A stretch of 64,000 bases of DNA from contig JAYKKM010000260.1 of assembly GCA_035772405.1 (NCBI GenBank), forward strand, positions 558,001 to 622,000. The letters run 5' to 3'. The DNA is from Chrysogorgia sp. JL179-B06 (lineage: Eukaryota > Cnidaria > Anthozoa > Scleralcyonacea > Chrysogorgiidae). Every line of letters begins with the position of its first letter. Positions within the stretch are counted from its first letter, which is position 1. A model generated the notes under the pieces. That model did no database searches. It was not told the DNA's origin and saw only the letters and a program-made list of their open reading frames with translations. Made by a program: the position numbers and the translations under genes. Shown piece by piece: positions 10,347 through 23,352 of the stretch.

Positions 10347-11508
10347 GTTGTTTTAATCGTCAGTTTATTTACTGATCGATTTTATTTATTTTTTACTTCT
10401 TGTGCTTCTTCGAGGTTGTTTGTTCATTCGCAGCCCCTGTCACAATGATGAGTATGTTATGTTTAATTATTAGTAGTTTGTTCTTTAATATGTTGTACCT
10501 ATTACTCACTGGTGACAAAGTAATTAAAATAAATAAGTCATATTCCAAGCATGCATAACAATAGCATGAAAGTTTTCTAGAACTTAAGAGTACAACCAGC
10601 ATCCGTCAACAGTATGGAGTGAATTAAAATATCGATCGCTGGATGTCTTCTTCATAGAAGAATATACGCCGATTTAATTTAACACTGTTGGACTGGTATC
10701 TTAAGGGTACGGACCTTCATCACACTTTCTGCAAGACAGTTCAAAACAAATTATCAGTAATGACGAAAAATGTGAAAATTCGTTTTTATACAGAGGTGGC
10801 CTGGAAACTAATATGTTACCATAGCGACCACACAAAAGCAACATATTTGTTGGTTAAGTCTGCAAAGTTAGAGCTAGTTTAGTCAAGCCAGTGCAAATAT
10901 ATGCCTTATTTTCATTTATATTTTGCGTAATTAAAAAGTTCGTAAAAGCCATTGTTCATTATTTTTAGTGCTCTTCAAAAGACAATCATAACAAAATTCG
11001 TTTTGTAGGCACCTACCTTAAGCCATATGAAATCATCTAAAGTAATATTAGGCGTGATATTCGTTGATGATTGTAGATAAAATCTAATAAAATGGGAAAT
11101 CCTACTCTGCAAAGCGAACTGTTATTCCCATGCAAACAGTTGGTATTTCCGCCAGTTTTAACGAGCCGACAATATATTATGTGATCATTCAGGTTTCTCA
11201 AATGATCAATTATACCAACTGCGGATTTAGGTTTATCATATCATTCAGCAAAATTCTAAATGGATGTATGTAACAAGTATTCAATATATAAATCGGAGTG
11301 GCTATTCGTACTGCAGGATATAACAATATATAAGCGTTCGTTACCAATCATCCGATTTCCGGTCGACTTTGCCAAAAATAAATTTGCTTTTTCTGCTTAT
11401 TTTTTCCCTTTGTGTTAGGGCTTGGGTTACCATTTTGTTGAATTTGAGACTCCTGTACGAATAGCACTTTACAGTATCGCGTGTATAACTCGAATACAAT
11501 CGCATAAG

Positions 11509-12002
11509 GCGTATTTTTCATGAGCCGTGTCTAATACTAATATAAAGCCCGTTTTCCACTTCAACCGAATCGTACCGAAACGTAGCGTATTTCTTTGTTT
11601 TGTGAGCACTAGAGCAAACCTAATGACTTTGACACAAAAGAAAACGCTAGTTACGTTACGGTTGAAGTGGAAAACGGCCTTTTGGTTCATGCAAAATATG
11701 GTGTCTGAATCAATTAAATACGACCATTTGTATTAAGGTCGACCGTCGAGGTCGTATTATTCGACTGTGGTACGACTTTGATTCAAACGCCGTATTTTTC
11801 ATCTCCCATATCTAAAGCATAACTTACACTAATATATTTTATGGTCAATTTTCATCATGACCGCCTAGTAACTAGGCCTTTCGCTTCTGCTATAGAATTT
11901 AATTATATTCAACTGTAATACACACAACGTCTGAATCAACCCTCGTTCTTTTGTCGAACCGTGGTCCAACCAATTAGTATTAGATACGGCTCATAAAAAA
12001 CG
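11509..12002. repeat. Composite foldback (MITE-like), copy 2
   Basis: Same outer and nested inner inverted arms as at 932-1425, shifted by 10577 bp. It is part of the duplicated unit and not an independent insertion. Confidence 0.55.
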
Positions 12003-12340
12003 CATATTTAGCTGTTAAATGGTTCATTAGATTACTGATTAGAGAATCTTTGCTCCACATTTATTTTTCAAATTTGTGAATTTGCAAGATTTGCACTTTA
12101 TGTATGACTGCAGCGTGACAAAGCCAAATAGTAAATAAAGATGTAAATCGACTAGACAGGAAGGGGTCATCTTTCATGAAGAATGCAAGTGGAATATGCT
12201 GATATAACCAAATACCGAGGATATAGCCTTGTGAAAATTAATACAAATGTAGAGAAAACGCTATTGTAATAGCCACGAAATCGTTTAACAAAAATATTTA
12301 TCATGCACAAGCGAAATAATAAGTAATTAAAAATAATAAA

Positions 12341-13176
12341 TTGGCAAGGTATCCTGGACTTAATTACCTGCCGTTTGATGACTGCCATGTCTGCTTTATG
12401 TTTGAGGTTGGTCCCAGCACTATCTTGCAGTCCCTTTGCATGGGATGTTTGAAAGTAGTTAGGAATTGTAACGTACCCAAAATGCGCAGAAGATTGTGCA
12501 ACATCACCCCTGCAATGGCGACTTTTGTACTGCACAGAGCATCTGTCTGTTTGTGCATAAGCTTCACATCATATCCTACATCAATTAAAAGTCAAATTTT
12601 TAATATTACTCAGTAAACTATATATTACTAATCAAACAAGATTTTATTTATTCTTACCGATCTACTTGAGATATCCATCCATGAGTTTGGTGGTCATGCT
12701 TGCAGTCGGGCGAAATTACAAAAAAGGTGTTCCGTGATAATTAATTTCTTCTGAGCTCTGTATGCCATCTACATTCATTATAGCATGTCGGTGAAGAACA
12801 GTTACATGAATTTAAGCTTGGATCTGGGAAAAATAAAGTGACTGGATCTGATCTTGCATAGTGCATGTGTAGTTCTCTGATTAGTCATGAACTGATATGG
12901 CTAGTAGGTAGATTTTCAACTAAGTGGCTGGTTTTGCCAATTAGCTCTGAACTGATGAGGATACGTTTGAAGGATATTTTTCAGGCAAGAAAGCATTGCA
13001 CCAGGGGAGGTCAATTTATCAACTAACTTAAGCTTTTTTTCGCTTTCATTGACACCTATGACGACATACTCAAACTTTCGCCTTTTTATTTGAGGTGCAG
13101 CGTCTGTGGTATCTCCCTCTTCATCAAAACTTTCAAATCCGCAACTCCACAATTTGTGTATTTCCAAAGAATACAA
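12341..13176 (-). pseudogene. Decayed TE-derived or host gene exons, minus strand, copy 2
   Basis: Duplicate of the relic at 1728-2563. The downstream segment is 12 codons longer on its C-terminal side because this copy keeps 36 bp missing from copy 1. Confidence 0.4.
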
Positions 13177-13637
13177 TCTGCCGCATGGTATTCCTCACTT
13201 TCCGTTTTGGGAACAGTGTTTCATTTACCAAATCGGTTAGATGTTTGTGGACGACGTAATCTTCTGGTCGCTGAGGGAGCTATCGTCAGAATTCCATGCA
13301 TGATTGAAAAGCCATCCTGGTTTCAACATGTATGCAACACCAGCAAGAAATTCGATGTAAAAAGTCTTGAATTTCTCAAAAGTACACTGCCCCCATTTTT
13401 AATTCCAGATAAGCTTCAGTTTGCGTTTTTCCAGGATTGTTTTGGATGGAACGTTTTAGGTGTTAGTCACTTTCTGACAAGTGACTACAGTAGTCCGGGA
13501 TATATCTGGGATATATCTAGCCCAAAAATCGTGGGCAAGCTTGCAATGCTCTGTACAAATGGCATCAGATCTGGTTCTCCGTTCAGTAAAGTTCGAACAG
13601 GATTTTTTACTTTTAAGAACTTTGGTGTGAAATTTAT

Positions 13638-14123
13638 AGGAGAAAAGAGACGATATTTTTACATATTTTGCGACTAGTCAAGAAATCGTCAGAATGGCCT
13701 AACTTCGACTTCAATAAACTTTTTCTACCACCGAGTTACGAAGATATAAATTTGGCGGTTTTGTTATTGAACATCAAGGTAAGAATCGTATGTTTTTTGT
13801 TTTTCGTATTTTTCTTTTATTAGGCGAATAAGGCTTTTCTCTGCTACTACTGGGAACTGACCTCCATGTTTACTGTATAATATTACAGATGTCGTTGTAG
13901 TCACACTGGTCGGTGAATTCGTCGGTTGAGAAGTAAAGTTGGACTGGATCACTGGAAATGTTAGACGCACACAGTCAACACAAGAAAAATGCCAACGAAG
14001 AAGCCAAATCTCTTTGCTGTTGGTGCGTTTATGAAGACAAAACGTCTTCAACAAGTACATGATGCGGTGCAGAAGGCAGTGCTTCGCGATGAGCTGAGAG
14101 AGTACTCACCGACAACAAACTAA
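13638..14123 (+). pseudogene. Plus-strand exon-like segments, copy 2
   Basis: Duplicate of 3025-3510, with the same donor site; the 44-codon frame lies at 13989-14123. Confidence 0.3.
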
Positions 14124-14635
14124 AAGGTTAAGATTATAAAAATTATAAATCCTAGCTGATTCAAATTTCTCTGTGGGTTTTTCTATATTTATTATTTAAT
14201 ATAGAAAGCGTTTCTTTCCTATAACATATTTAATTGCAATTAACATTACTCATTCATTATTCTTGGACATTCGACCTGCTCTGAGTCCATATATCAAATG
14301 ATATAATTGTTGCAGTTCTGCATGTTAATTTACATCAAGTATATATATGGGCTTTAAAATCTGGGACATTTTGTATATCTTTGCAGGAATCACTTCCGGC
14401 TCCCTGTTTTAACCAAGTTTAATTCCAAGAAACTGAATGGTTTCCTGGAATTGATTAGTCTGAAATTTGAAATTATATCATGGCTTATATTATGAATTGT
14501 ATCATGGCATGAATTATATCATGGCTTTGTTCTCTTCAAATAGTTGCCATATCCAAAACCATCACCGACAAGTTTTTGTTGTCAATCTCATACCAATAAA
14601 AGTACCCTAGAGAGACGAATACAAGTAACATTTGA

Positions 14636-14861
14636 TGTAGCATTGTCTATACATCACATAGTGGAAGTAGAACCTTCCTGAACAAGCAACCAGCACTTGA
14701 TGGCCTGTTTGATACACTAACTAAGAAGTGCAAGTCAGACCAGTTAGGTAACTATGTATTGTCTAATGATAAACTCACTTCTTATATTATTGAGCAAACG
14801 CAAAAGAAAGACAGGCTAGCTTTTGAAAATTCTGATGATAATGTTTTGAGAAGCATACACG
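14636..14861 (+). pseudogene. Coding fragment 5' of gypsy element, copy 2
   Basis: Same fragment as 32919-33144, open to the LTR border. The base before the LTR is changed (cacg in place of cagg). Confidence 0.45.
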
Positions 14862-15171
14862 TGTGACGTTCGTCAATGATAGAACTATCTGGTTATCTTT
14901 TCCTGCATGTTATTATGTTATTATCTTGTTATGTTATCTTAATTTAGATGTTATTAGACGTTATAATAGGTTTAGTTAAAAGGATTAATTATATTAGTAA
15001 ACTAGATTACGTAAATTAAAATGTATCCTTCCTGAGATAAGTTCGATAGGAATGACAATCATGTAACACCCAGATGTTGTAATTATTATATATAAGGAGA
15101 AACGTGTACGAAATAAAGCAGACTGGATTCAGAAGCGATGTTTGAAGTATCTTAATTCTCGGTACGCTACA
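14862..15171 (+). repeat. 5' LTR, copy 2
   Basis: 310 bp, TGTGAC to CTACA, with tatataag and aataaa signals retained. Confidence 0.92.
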
Positions 15172-15218
15172 AATTTGGTGCTCAGCGGTGGGATCTTGCG
15201 AGACCTGATAAAGGTAAA

Positions 15219-16133
15219 ATGACCTCGGCAATCCTACCAGGAAAATTTGAAAGTGGAGATGTGGTGGTATGGCTCTGAGAGTTTGATGCTTGCTCGGAGG
15301 CGAATGGCTGGAAGGCCGAGGACAAAATCAAGAAATTGCCCGCATTCCTCAGAGGACAAGCAGGCAGCCACTTTTATGCCATTCCAGAAGATGACAGAAA
15401 GTCATATGCAGACGCTTCCAAAGGCCTTAAAGAAGCCATGTGTCCAAAGGCGAGTAGAGAGAACTACTTCGCTCAATTTGAATCGCGACTGTTGCATCCT
15501 GGGGAAGATCCATCAGTTTTTAAATGGGAATTGGAACAAATTCTCTTGAAAGCCGAACCGACAATCGAAGATGGCGCCAAGACAGCTCTATTAACCAGGC
15601 AATTTATGAGAGGATTGCCCAAGAACATAAAGATAAAGCTGCTGGAAAACGATCCGGTTCCAGACCTTCCAAAGATGTTGTCATTTGTGCAAAGATACCG
15701 TGCCATCCAAGATTATACAAGTGACTGCAACGCCACAACAGCGTCAGGGGGTGAAGGCAACGCCAACGGCGGAAACAACTCGTCCGAGCTAACTCACTTG
15801 GTGGCTCTCGTCTCCGACATGGCTGTGAAGCAGCAACAGATGGAGGAAAAAGTCACTCGCCTGGGCGAAAACCAAGTTGAACAACGCCAACGAGGTGGAA
15901 GACCCTTTCAACCACAGGCCGCCCATCGCCAGCGCAGAGGTCCCACTCAAGGGTCATGTTTCGCTTGTGGTCAGAGAGGACACTTTGCCAGAGATTGTAA
16001 TAATCTCACTCCGTCGTCCACAAGTGCACCAAACGCGAACGGAGCCCGATGCTACCAATGCAGAGGACTTGGACACTTCGCACGAGACTGTGGCAACCAT
16101 TTAAACGACCAAGGGGTGGCTCGAAAAGTCTAG
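15219..16133 (+). pseudogene. gag: gag with premature stop, copy 2
   Basis: Full-length frame with TGA at codon 20. The second zinc knuckle reads CYQCRGLGHFARDC. An internal ATG frame from 15336 could give a shorter Gag-like protein of 265 residues, but this is speculative. Confidence 0.88.
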
Positions 16134-18712
16134 GCGGCAACGCAGTTCACCCCGATGTAAGTTCTTCTAATTTGGAGTTTTTATCTAATATTCCTGCCCA
16201 ACCATTTGTCAAATGTTATGTCGATGGCGTAGAAGTTGACGCTTTAATAGATACTGGTTCAATGAGAACTTTTATTAGTGATAGAATTCAAACAATTATT
16301 GATCTAGAGAACGCTAAATTGGACACGTCTGTGTCAGAACGTTGTATTTCTATTACGGGTGGTAGTTTAAATATCTTAGGTCGCATGTCAGCGACAGTAA
16401 AGTTTTCGAAAAGTAAGAAGGTCTACGAAGGAAAATGTTTAGTTAGCACTAACATTAGCTATGACTGCGTGCTGGGCTGGGATTTTCTCGTTCACCATCG
16501 TTTAGATTTACGTGGGGAAATAATTAAGGGGAATAGGTCGTACCTGTTAGTTGGGCCTCACGGGAAAACGCTGGTTGGTGCAGTTTGCACATCATCCGGC
16601 AAAGGGAGCGTATCTGGGGTTCTTGAGGTAATTCCTGAGACCACTGAAACTCGCACTTTCTCTGCTGGCGACACGGTGCTCCTCGCCCAGTCTCATTTAA
16701 AGGCACCAATTTTTGTGAGTTTTGAAGATGACGTGATTGTACAAGGTAGATCAGAAATGATAGTTGAGGGTAGGTTACTTAAATCTACCACGTTCGATAC
16801 GGGCATGGTTTCACCTCTACGACGTACCAACGACAAAACGAACGAACAAACCAGTTATCATGTCGCGCATGTTGTTGTTAACCCAGAAGGGCGCCGTGTC
16901 CCTGTTCGAATCCTAAATACCCTTGATGAAGCAATAGAGTTAAATCGTGGCAGTAAAATTGCAGAATTTATACCGCTAGTTGCTTCAATTAGTAAACAAA
17001 AGAGCGCATGTTGCGGAATAGTTTCTACCGAAACCGGAGCTGATTTTAAGGCAAAGGCTGCCAGTAAAATCAATTCATCTTTAGGTACGAAAGATCGGGA
17101 TCAGGTCTTAGACCTCTTGTCGGAGTATTCGGACGTTTTTATGGAAACCTTAGGACACACCAATGTCGTTACGCATAAAATAAACACAGGTGATAGCCCC
17201 CCAATTCGACATCGCCCTCGCCGTTTACCGTATGCACACCGAGATGAGGCGGAGCGACAGATTGACGAAATGTTGGCTCAGGGTGTAATTCGGCATAGCA
17301 CGAGTCCGTGGTAGAGTCCAATTGTGCTAGTTAAAAAGCGCAACGGCGAGTTTAGATTTTGTGTCGATTACCGCAAGCTAAATCAAGTTACTCAAAATGA
17401 TTCGCACCCACTCCCGAATATCGCTGATATTCTCGATTCCTTGGGCAACGCACGGTATTTCTCAACTCTTGATTTAAGAAACGGCTACTGGCAAATATTC
17501 ATAGACCCTAAAGATCGACCCAAAAGCGCTTTTGTTACCAGTTCCGGCCTATTTGAATTTAACAGAATGAGTTTTGGTCTTAAAACAGCCCCGGCCACCT
17601 TTCAACGAGCAATGGAAATTGTGTTAGCTGGATTAAAGTTCGATACTTGTTTGTGTTACTTAGACGATGTAATTTGTTTTGGACGAGATATACACGAACA
17701 CAACAACCGGCTGGGGGCAATCCTTCATCGCTTTAGATCGCATAACCTGCGGGTTAAATTGTGTAAGTGCCAATTTGCCGCCACCGAAGTTTCATTTTTA
17801 GGTCACCGAGTTTCGCAACAAGGGGTAAGCCCAGACCCAGGAAAGGTCACCGCGATAAGAAACATCCCCAGGCTAACATGCGTTAAAGTGGTTCGTAGTT
17901 TCCTAGGGCTCGCAGGATACTATAGGCGGTTTATTAAGAATTTCGCGACGCTAGCTGCGCCGCTAACCAAATTAACCACAAAAGAGGCAAGTGAACGCCC
18001 GTTTACTTGGACAGACGAATGCGAGGCATCATTTGTTCGACTCAAAAACCAACTCTGTACCGCGCCTGTTCTTGCGTACCCTAAATTCGATCGTATGTTT
18101 ACGCTATATACGGACGCCTCCGATTTCGGTTTGGGAGTCGTATTATCTCAGGAAGACGATCACGGTGCCGAACGCGTAGTCGCTTATGCATCCAGAGCAC
18201 TGTCGGATCGCGAACGCAAATATACCACAACAGAGAAAGAAGCCTTAGCAATTCACTACGGAACAGAGCATTTTCGTTTATATCTCCTAGGACATCATTT
18301 TAAGATTGTTACAGACCACAGTGCGCTTAAGTGGCTGTCTAGTATTGAGCCTAAGGGGCGGATAGCGCGTTGGATAATGGACCTGCAAGAATTTCAATTT
18401 TCCGTGGAACATCGGGCCGGAAAAATCCATCAGAACGCAGATGCATTATCTCGACTAATAACGCCTAAAAGCGAGTACCCGACTTCTGATATCTCTTGTG
18501 CAGTAAAATCGTTCAACAAGTTTTATGTCACTCCTCACAAAGTCTGTCAGGCTGCGTTACGCGGTCTCTTAATTCTTCTCCAATTATTTCAACTACTTCC
18601 GTCACGCCAATCTTTTCGCAGTATTTTCTGCCCAAACAATGTCACGAATGTACGACCAGATGTCGTCTACAATACCATTCCGCAGAAAATAGCAGTGCGA
18701 AATCTCTCGTGA
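16106..18712 (+). pseudogene. pol: pol (protease-RT-RNase H) with stop, copy 2
   Basis: The -1 frame is open from the slippery site (16100-16106) to TAG at 17312-17314, then open again through RT and RNase H. All catalytic motifs are visible. The linker lacks the 12 bp insertion seen in copy 4 near 36831. Confidence 0.88.
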
Positions 18713-19454
18713 TGAGACTCCGGACAAATCCTGTTTAATTGCGATCAATCCGACACTTAACTTAGACGCTCAACGACAGGATAAGGATATCGCGTTACTT
18801 ATCGCCCACAAAGAACATGGTAAGGACAGGCCAACCTTTCACGAATGGAAGTCGAATTCAACTTTACGCAATCTTTGGCACAACTACGATCGTTTGTTTT
18901 TGCGAAATGATTTACTCGTTCGGTCAAAACAAGTGCGCTCTCCCCATCCGGACTACGCACTGGTCATACCACATTCTCTGGTACCCGAAATACTGAAAGG
19001 CGTGCACGATAGCCCCTTCTGCGGTCACTTAGGTGTCACACGGACAGAAGAGAGAATTCGACAACGATTCTACTGGCCAGGTATCCGGAATTCCGTTGTC
19101 ACCTACATTAAGCATTGCACCACTTGCCACGAGCGAAAATCTCCTACCAACCTTGTTAAGGCCCCAATGCAAACGATCGAAGTAGGTGAACCATTTTCGT
19201 TTTGGGCTCTCGATTACATGGGACCAATTTCTGAAACTTCCAGGGGAAATAAACACATTCTTGTCGTGACGGACCATTTTACCAAGTGGTGTGAAGCCTT
19301 CCCCACCAAAGATCAGAAAGCGTCTACCGTTGCACACACACTCGTAAGTAAAATTTTCTCGCGTTTTGGACCCCCTGTAGTCTTACACTCCGATCAACGC
19401 GCCAACTTCGAGAGTAACTTACTACACGAAATTTGTGATATTATGAACGCCAAA
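18693..19454 (+). pseudogene. pol: Integrase, truncated, copy 2
   Basis: Same truncation as in copy 1, with the element ending at aacgccaaa (19454). The catalytic Glu is missing. Confidence 0.85.
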
Positions 19455-19565
19455 GAAATGATGATGGGGGACCTTAACATGAAGAATGCTAAACAAATCA
19501 AGCTGTTGGAAGAACAGACAGGGGTAAATTTGGATCATTACCACAAACTAAAGATCGGAAATTAA
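19455..19565 (+). other. Short ORF tail fused to truncated integrase, copy 2
   Basis: Identical arrangement to 8434-8544, within the second unit. Confidence 0.4.
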
Positions 19566-19919
19566 CTTTGAGATCAAACGATTTATTTTAAAACATTTAC
19601 GACTGTTCTATGTATTTCAAGCGGAGTCTCGAACAATACAACAGACCTATCCATCGTTGCTCTTTGCAACGTGAGGCAAACGATAACCCGATCAACAAGA
19701 AAACAAATAAAACAAATGTTTTACCGGCCATGTTGTATTAAACGTCCGTTTTTATCAAAAAAAAACAACAAAAACCCACATTCTGTACAGCGGTCCTCGG
19801 AGACGTAGTGTAAAGTAAACTGAAAAATCGCGTGCGGTATCACGTGTAATCTTCACCTTGGACATTGACCCTAGGTCGTAAAAGTGCGAAACTCATATAA
19901 TCCGACAGTTCGTGCCAGG

Positions 19920-20362
19920 ATGGAAGCGAAAAAACAACGGCGGGACGTAGAGAAATCCAGAAGGTATAGAAAGAAGAGGACAGAAAAGCTCGCCAAGTAC
20001 AGAGCTTTCTACGACTTTGTACTTCGCGAGAACCAGGAACTGGTGGTTCGGTTCGAGTCGGAGTATGGGAAAAAAAAGATACGGCAGAAGGCGTCTCCAA
20101 AAACAGTTTGGACATGGACTGGTTGAACGAGCTTCCGAACCTAGATCTGGAGCCGGAACTGGTGGTTCGGTTCGAGTCGGAGTATGGGGAAAAAAAAGAT
20201 ACGGCAGAAGGCGGCTCCGAAAACAAAAAAGATACGGCAGAAGGCGGCTCCGAAAACAAAAAAGATACGGCAGAAGGCGGCTCCGAAAACAGTTTGGACA
20301 TGGACTGGTTGGACGAGCTTCCGAACCTAGATCTGTTACAAAACATGGGCTTTGACTTTTAG
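19920..20362 (+). CDS. bZIP-like protein with acidic repeats, frame interrupted, copy 2
   Basis: Same structure as 8908-9350, with one Y to D change in the helix and the same GGG plus A8 frame break, so the break predates the duplication or is functional. Upstream, this copy lacks 12 bp near 19866 relative to copy 1. Confidence 0.45.
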
Positions 20363-20480
20363 ACGTCAAGATAAAAAACCCTCCGAAAACAGTTTGGACA
20401 TGGACTGGTTGGACGAGCTTCCGAACCTAGATCTGTTACAAAACATGGGCTTTGACTTTTAGACGTCAAGATAAAAAAAC
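20193..20480 (+). repeat. Nested short tandem repeats at the end of the bZIP-like ORF, copy 2
   Basis: Duplicate of 9181-9468, shifted by 11012 bp. Confidence 0.75.
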
Positions 20481-20827
20481 CCTGCTCTTTTAAGAGCCAC
20501 CACATTTTATAAAAGAATAAAAACGTAATACCCAGCGTTTTTTTCCCCCTCTTTTGTAACGATATAAAGATTTGAATGAAATAAAACATATGAGTTAACA
20601 GGATTTAACTTTATTTAAAAACACACTATAGTCTTTTCAACTTACAAAGCTGGTTTCCAAAAGAGGTGTGTTATATAGAAATTACATAAAATAAAAAGCA
20701 AGCATGCAGAAAACTAAACTAATTTAGTAACTAAAATTTCAATCATGTACCACGGTTCTTAAAATCTCTAAGACTATGTGCACACAGTAATTTTCCGAGG
20801 GTTTTCGCGATTGTTTTGTATTGATCT

Positions 20828-21358
20828 TTAAAGATTCTTTTGCATCCACAGCCCGTACGCTTCCACTTCCACTTTGGGGCAATGCTGATAGGCGTTGAAG
20901 GAGATGTGGTTACCACAGGTTTCCAGCCAGATAAGTTGGCCAAATAGTTTTTCAGCTTTGGGACAGCCGAAGCATTCCAGATTTACGGACGGAATGTCAA
21001 GGTCTGCCAACAGGTCTTTCTCGTAGTGTCCGCCCTTGTAAGCAATGGTAGAGCTTAGGTTTTTCCGTGTTTTACTGTAAAAACTCGCTACAATTGCCTC
21101 CAAATCTGAAATTGGGAATGCTTCAGTGCCCCGAGGCACTCCAAACGGTAATTTATGGATGCGTTTTTGAACATATTTACAGGTCTTCTTATCCTTTTGG
21201 GCGAGGTCGTCCCAGCTCACACCGATGTCAAAAAAGAAGGACTGGGATGTAGTGTCTCCGACATTCAGTAGACCCAACTCCTTACAGAGAAATATGTTCT
21301 CTACATAATACCCGTCCATATCTATGACTGCTATGATATCCTCTGGCTGGCAATGCAT
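20828..21358 (-). CDS. DEDDh exonuclease-like (RNase H fold) protein, copy 2
   Basis: Same 176-residue frame as 9816-10346, apparently unchanged at the protein level. Copies 3 and 4 lack this region because of the deletion at 29136 and because copy 4 continues into the gypsy 3' end. Confidence 0.5.
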   Translation of the reverse strand: MHCQPEDIIAVIDMDGYYVENIFLCKELGLLNVGDTTSQSFFFDIGVSWDDLAQKDKKTCKYVQKRIHKLPFGVPRGTEAFPISDLEAIVASFYSKTRKNLSSTIAYKGGHYEKDLLADLDIPSVNLECFGCPKAEKLFGQLIWLETCGNHISFNAYQHCPKVEVEAYGLWMQKNL

Positions 21359-22520
21359 GTTGTTTTAATCGTCAGTTTATTTACTGATCGATTTTATTTA
21401 TTTTTTACTTCTTGTGCTTCTTCGAGGTTGTTTGTTCATTCGCAGCCCCTGTCACAATGATGAGTATGTTATGTTTAATTATTAGTAGTTTGTTCTTTAA
21501 TATGTTGTACCTATTACTCACTGGTGACAAAGTAATTAAAATAAATAAGTCATATTCCAAGCATGCATAACAATAGCATGAAAGTTTTCTAGAACTTAAG
21601 AGTACAACCAGCATCCGTCAACAGTATGGAGTGAATTAAAATATCGATCGCTGGATGTCTTCTTCATAGAAGAATATACGCCGATTTAATTTAACACTGT
21701 TGGACTGGTATCTTAAGGGTACGGACCTTCATCACACTTTCTGCAAGACAGTTCAAAACAAATTATCAGTAATGACGAAAAATGTGAAAATTCGTTTTTA
21801 TACAGAGGTGGCCTGGAAACTAATATGTTACCATAGCGACCACACAAAAGCAACATATTTGTTGGTTAAGTCTGCAAAGTTAGAGCTAGTTTAGTCAAGC
21901 CAGTGCAAATATATGCCTTATTTTCATTTATATTTTGCGTAATTAAAAAGTTCGTAAAAGCCATTGTTCATTATTTTTAGTGCTCTTCAAAAGACAATCA
22001 TAACAAAATTCGTTTTGTAGGCACCTACCTTAAGCCATATGAAATCATCTAAAGTAATATTAGGCGTGATATTCGTTGATGATTGTAGATAAAATCTAAT
22101 AAAATGGGAAATCCTACTCTGCAAAGCGAACTGTTATTCCCATGCAAACAGTTGGTATTTCCGCCAGTTTTAACGAGCCGACAATATATTATGTGATCAT
22201 TCAGGTTTCTCAAATGATCAATTATACCAACTGCGGATTTAGGTTTATCATATCATTCAGCAAAATTCTAAATGGATGTATGTAACAAGTATTCAATATA
22301 TAAATCGGAGTGGCTATTCGTACTGCAGGATATAACAATATATAAGCGTTCGTTACCAATCATCCGATTTCCGGTCGACTTTGCCAAAAATAAATTTGCT
22401 TTTTCTGCTTATTTTTTCCCTTTGTGTTAGGGCTTGGGTTAGCATTTTGTTGAATTTGAGACTCCTGTACGAATAGCACTTTACAGTATCGCGTGTATAA
22501 CTCGAATACAATCGCATAAG

Positions 22521-23014
22521 GCGTATTTTTCATGAGCCGTGTCTAATACTAATATAAAGCCCGTTTTCCACTTCAACCGAATCGTACCGAAACGTAGCGT
22601 ATTTCTTTGTTTTGTGAGCACTAGAGCAAACCTAATGACTTTGACACAAAAGAAAACGCTAGTTACGTTACGGTTGAAGTGGAAAACGGCCTTTTGGTTC
22701 ATGCAAAATATGGTGTCTGAATCAATTAAATACGACCATTTGTATTAAGGTCGACCGTCGAGGTCGTATTATTCGACTGTGGTACGACTTTGATTCAAAC
22801 GCCGTATTTTTCATCTCCCATATCTAAAGCATAACTTACACTAATATATTTTATGGTCAATTTTCATCATGACCGCCTAGTAACTAGGCCTTTCGCTTCT
22901 GCTATAGAATTTAATTATATTCAACTGTAATACACACAACGTCTGAATCAACCCTCGTTCTTTTGTCGAACCGTGGTCCAACCAATTAGTATTAGATACG
23001 GCTCATAAAAAACG
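22521..23014. repeat. Composite foldback (MITE-like), copy 3
   Basis: Same structure as at 932-1425, shifted by 21589 bp within the third unit. Confidence 0.55.
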
Positions 23015-23352
23015 CATATTTAGCTGTTAAATGGTTCATTAGATTACTGATTAGAGAATCTTTGCTCCACATTTATTTTTCAAATTTGTGAATTTGCAAG
23101 ATTTGCACTTTATGTATGACTGCAGCGTGACAAAGCCAAATAGTAAATAAAGATGTAAATCGACTAGACAGGAAGGGGTCATCTTTCATGAAGAATGCAA
23201 GTGGAATATGCTGATATAACCAAATACCGAGGATATAGCCTTGTGAAAATTAATACAAATGTAGAGAAAACGCTATTGTAATAGCCACGAAATCGTTTAA
23301 CAAAAATATTTATCATGCACAAGCGAAATAATAAGTAATTTAAAATAATAAA

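Larger units (their letters stand above)
1..10577 (+). repeat. Tandem array unit, copy 1
   Basis: The sequence starting tagaacttaagagtac at 1 recurs at 10578 and 21590, so the first period is 10577 bp. The unit holds non-LTR DNA (1-4267), a damaged Ty3/gypsy element (4268-8433) and about 2.1 kb of unrelated DNA with two gene-like ORFs (8434-10577). Copy 1 differs from copies 2-4 by lacking 36 bp near 1703, and from copies 2 and 3 by a deletion that fuses the LTR to gag at 4478/4479. The window edge falls at this boundary, so the array may continue to the left. Confidence 0.95.
14862..19454 (+). mobile_element. Ty3/gypsy retrotransposon, damaged, copy 2
   Basis: It keeps a complete 310 bp 5' LTR and PBS region. 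Gag has an in-frame TGA at codon 20 (15276-15278), pol has TAG at 17312-17314, and integrase is cut at 19454 and joined to unrelated DNA. There is no 3' LTR. Confidence 0.9.
10578..21589 (+). repeat. Tandem array unit, copy 2
   Basis: Period to the next copy is 11012 bp. This is the most complete unit layout: full 310 bp 5' LTR, full-length but stop-containing gag, pol with a stop, truncated integrase, bZIP-like ORF and exonuclease-like gene. It is near identical to copies 1 and 3 by eye, with scattered substitutions and a few short indels, which implies recent duplication or continuing gene conversion. Confidence 0.95.
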
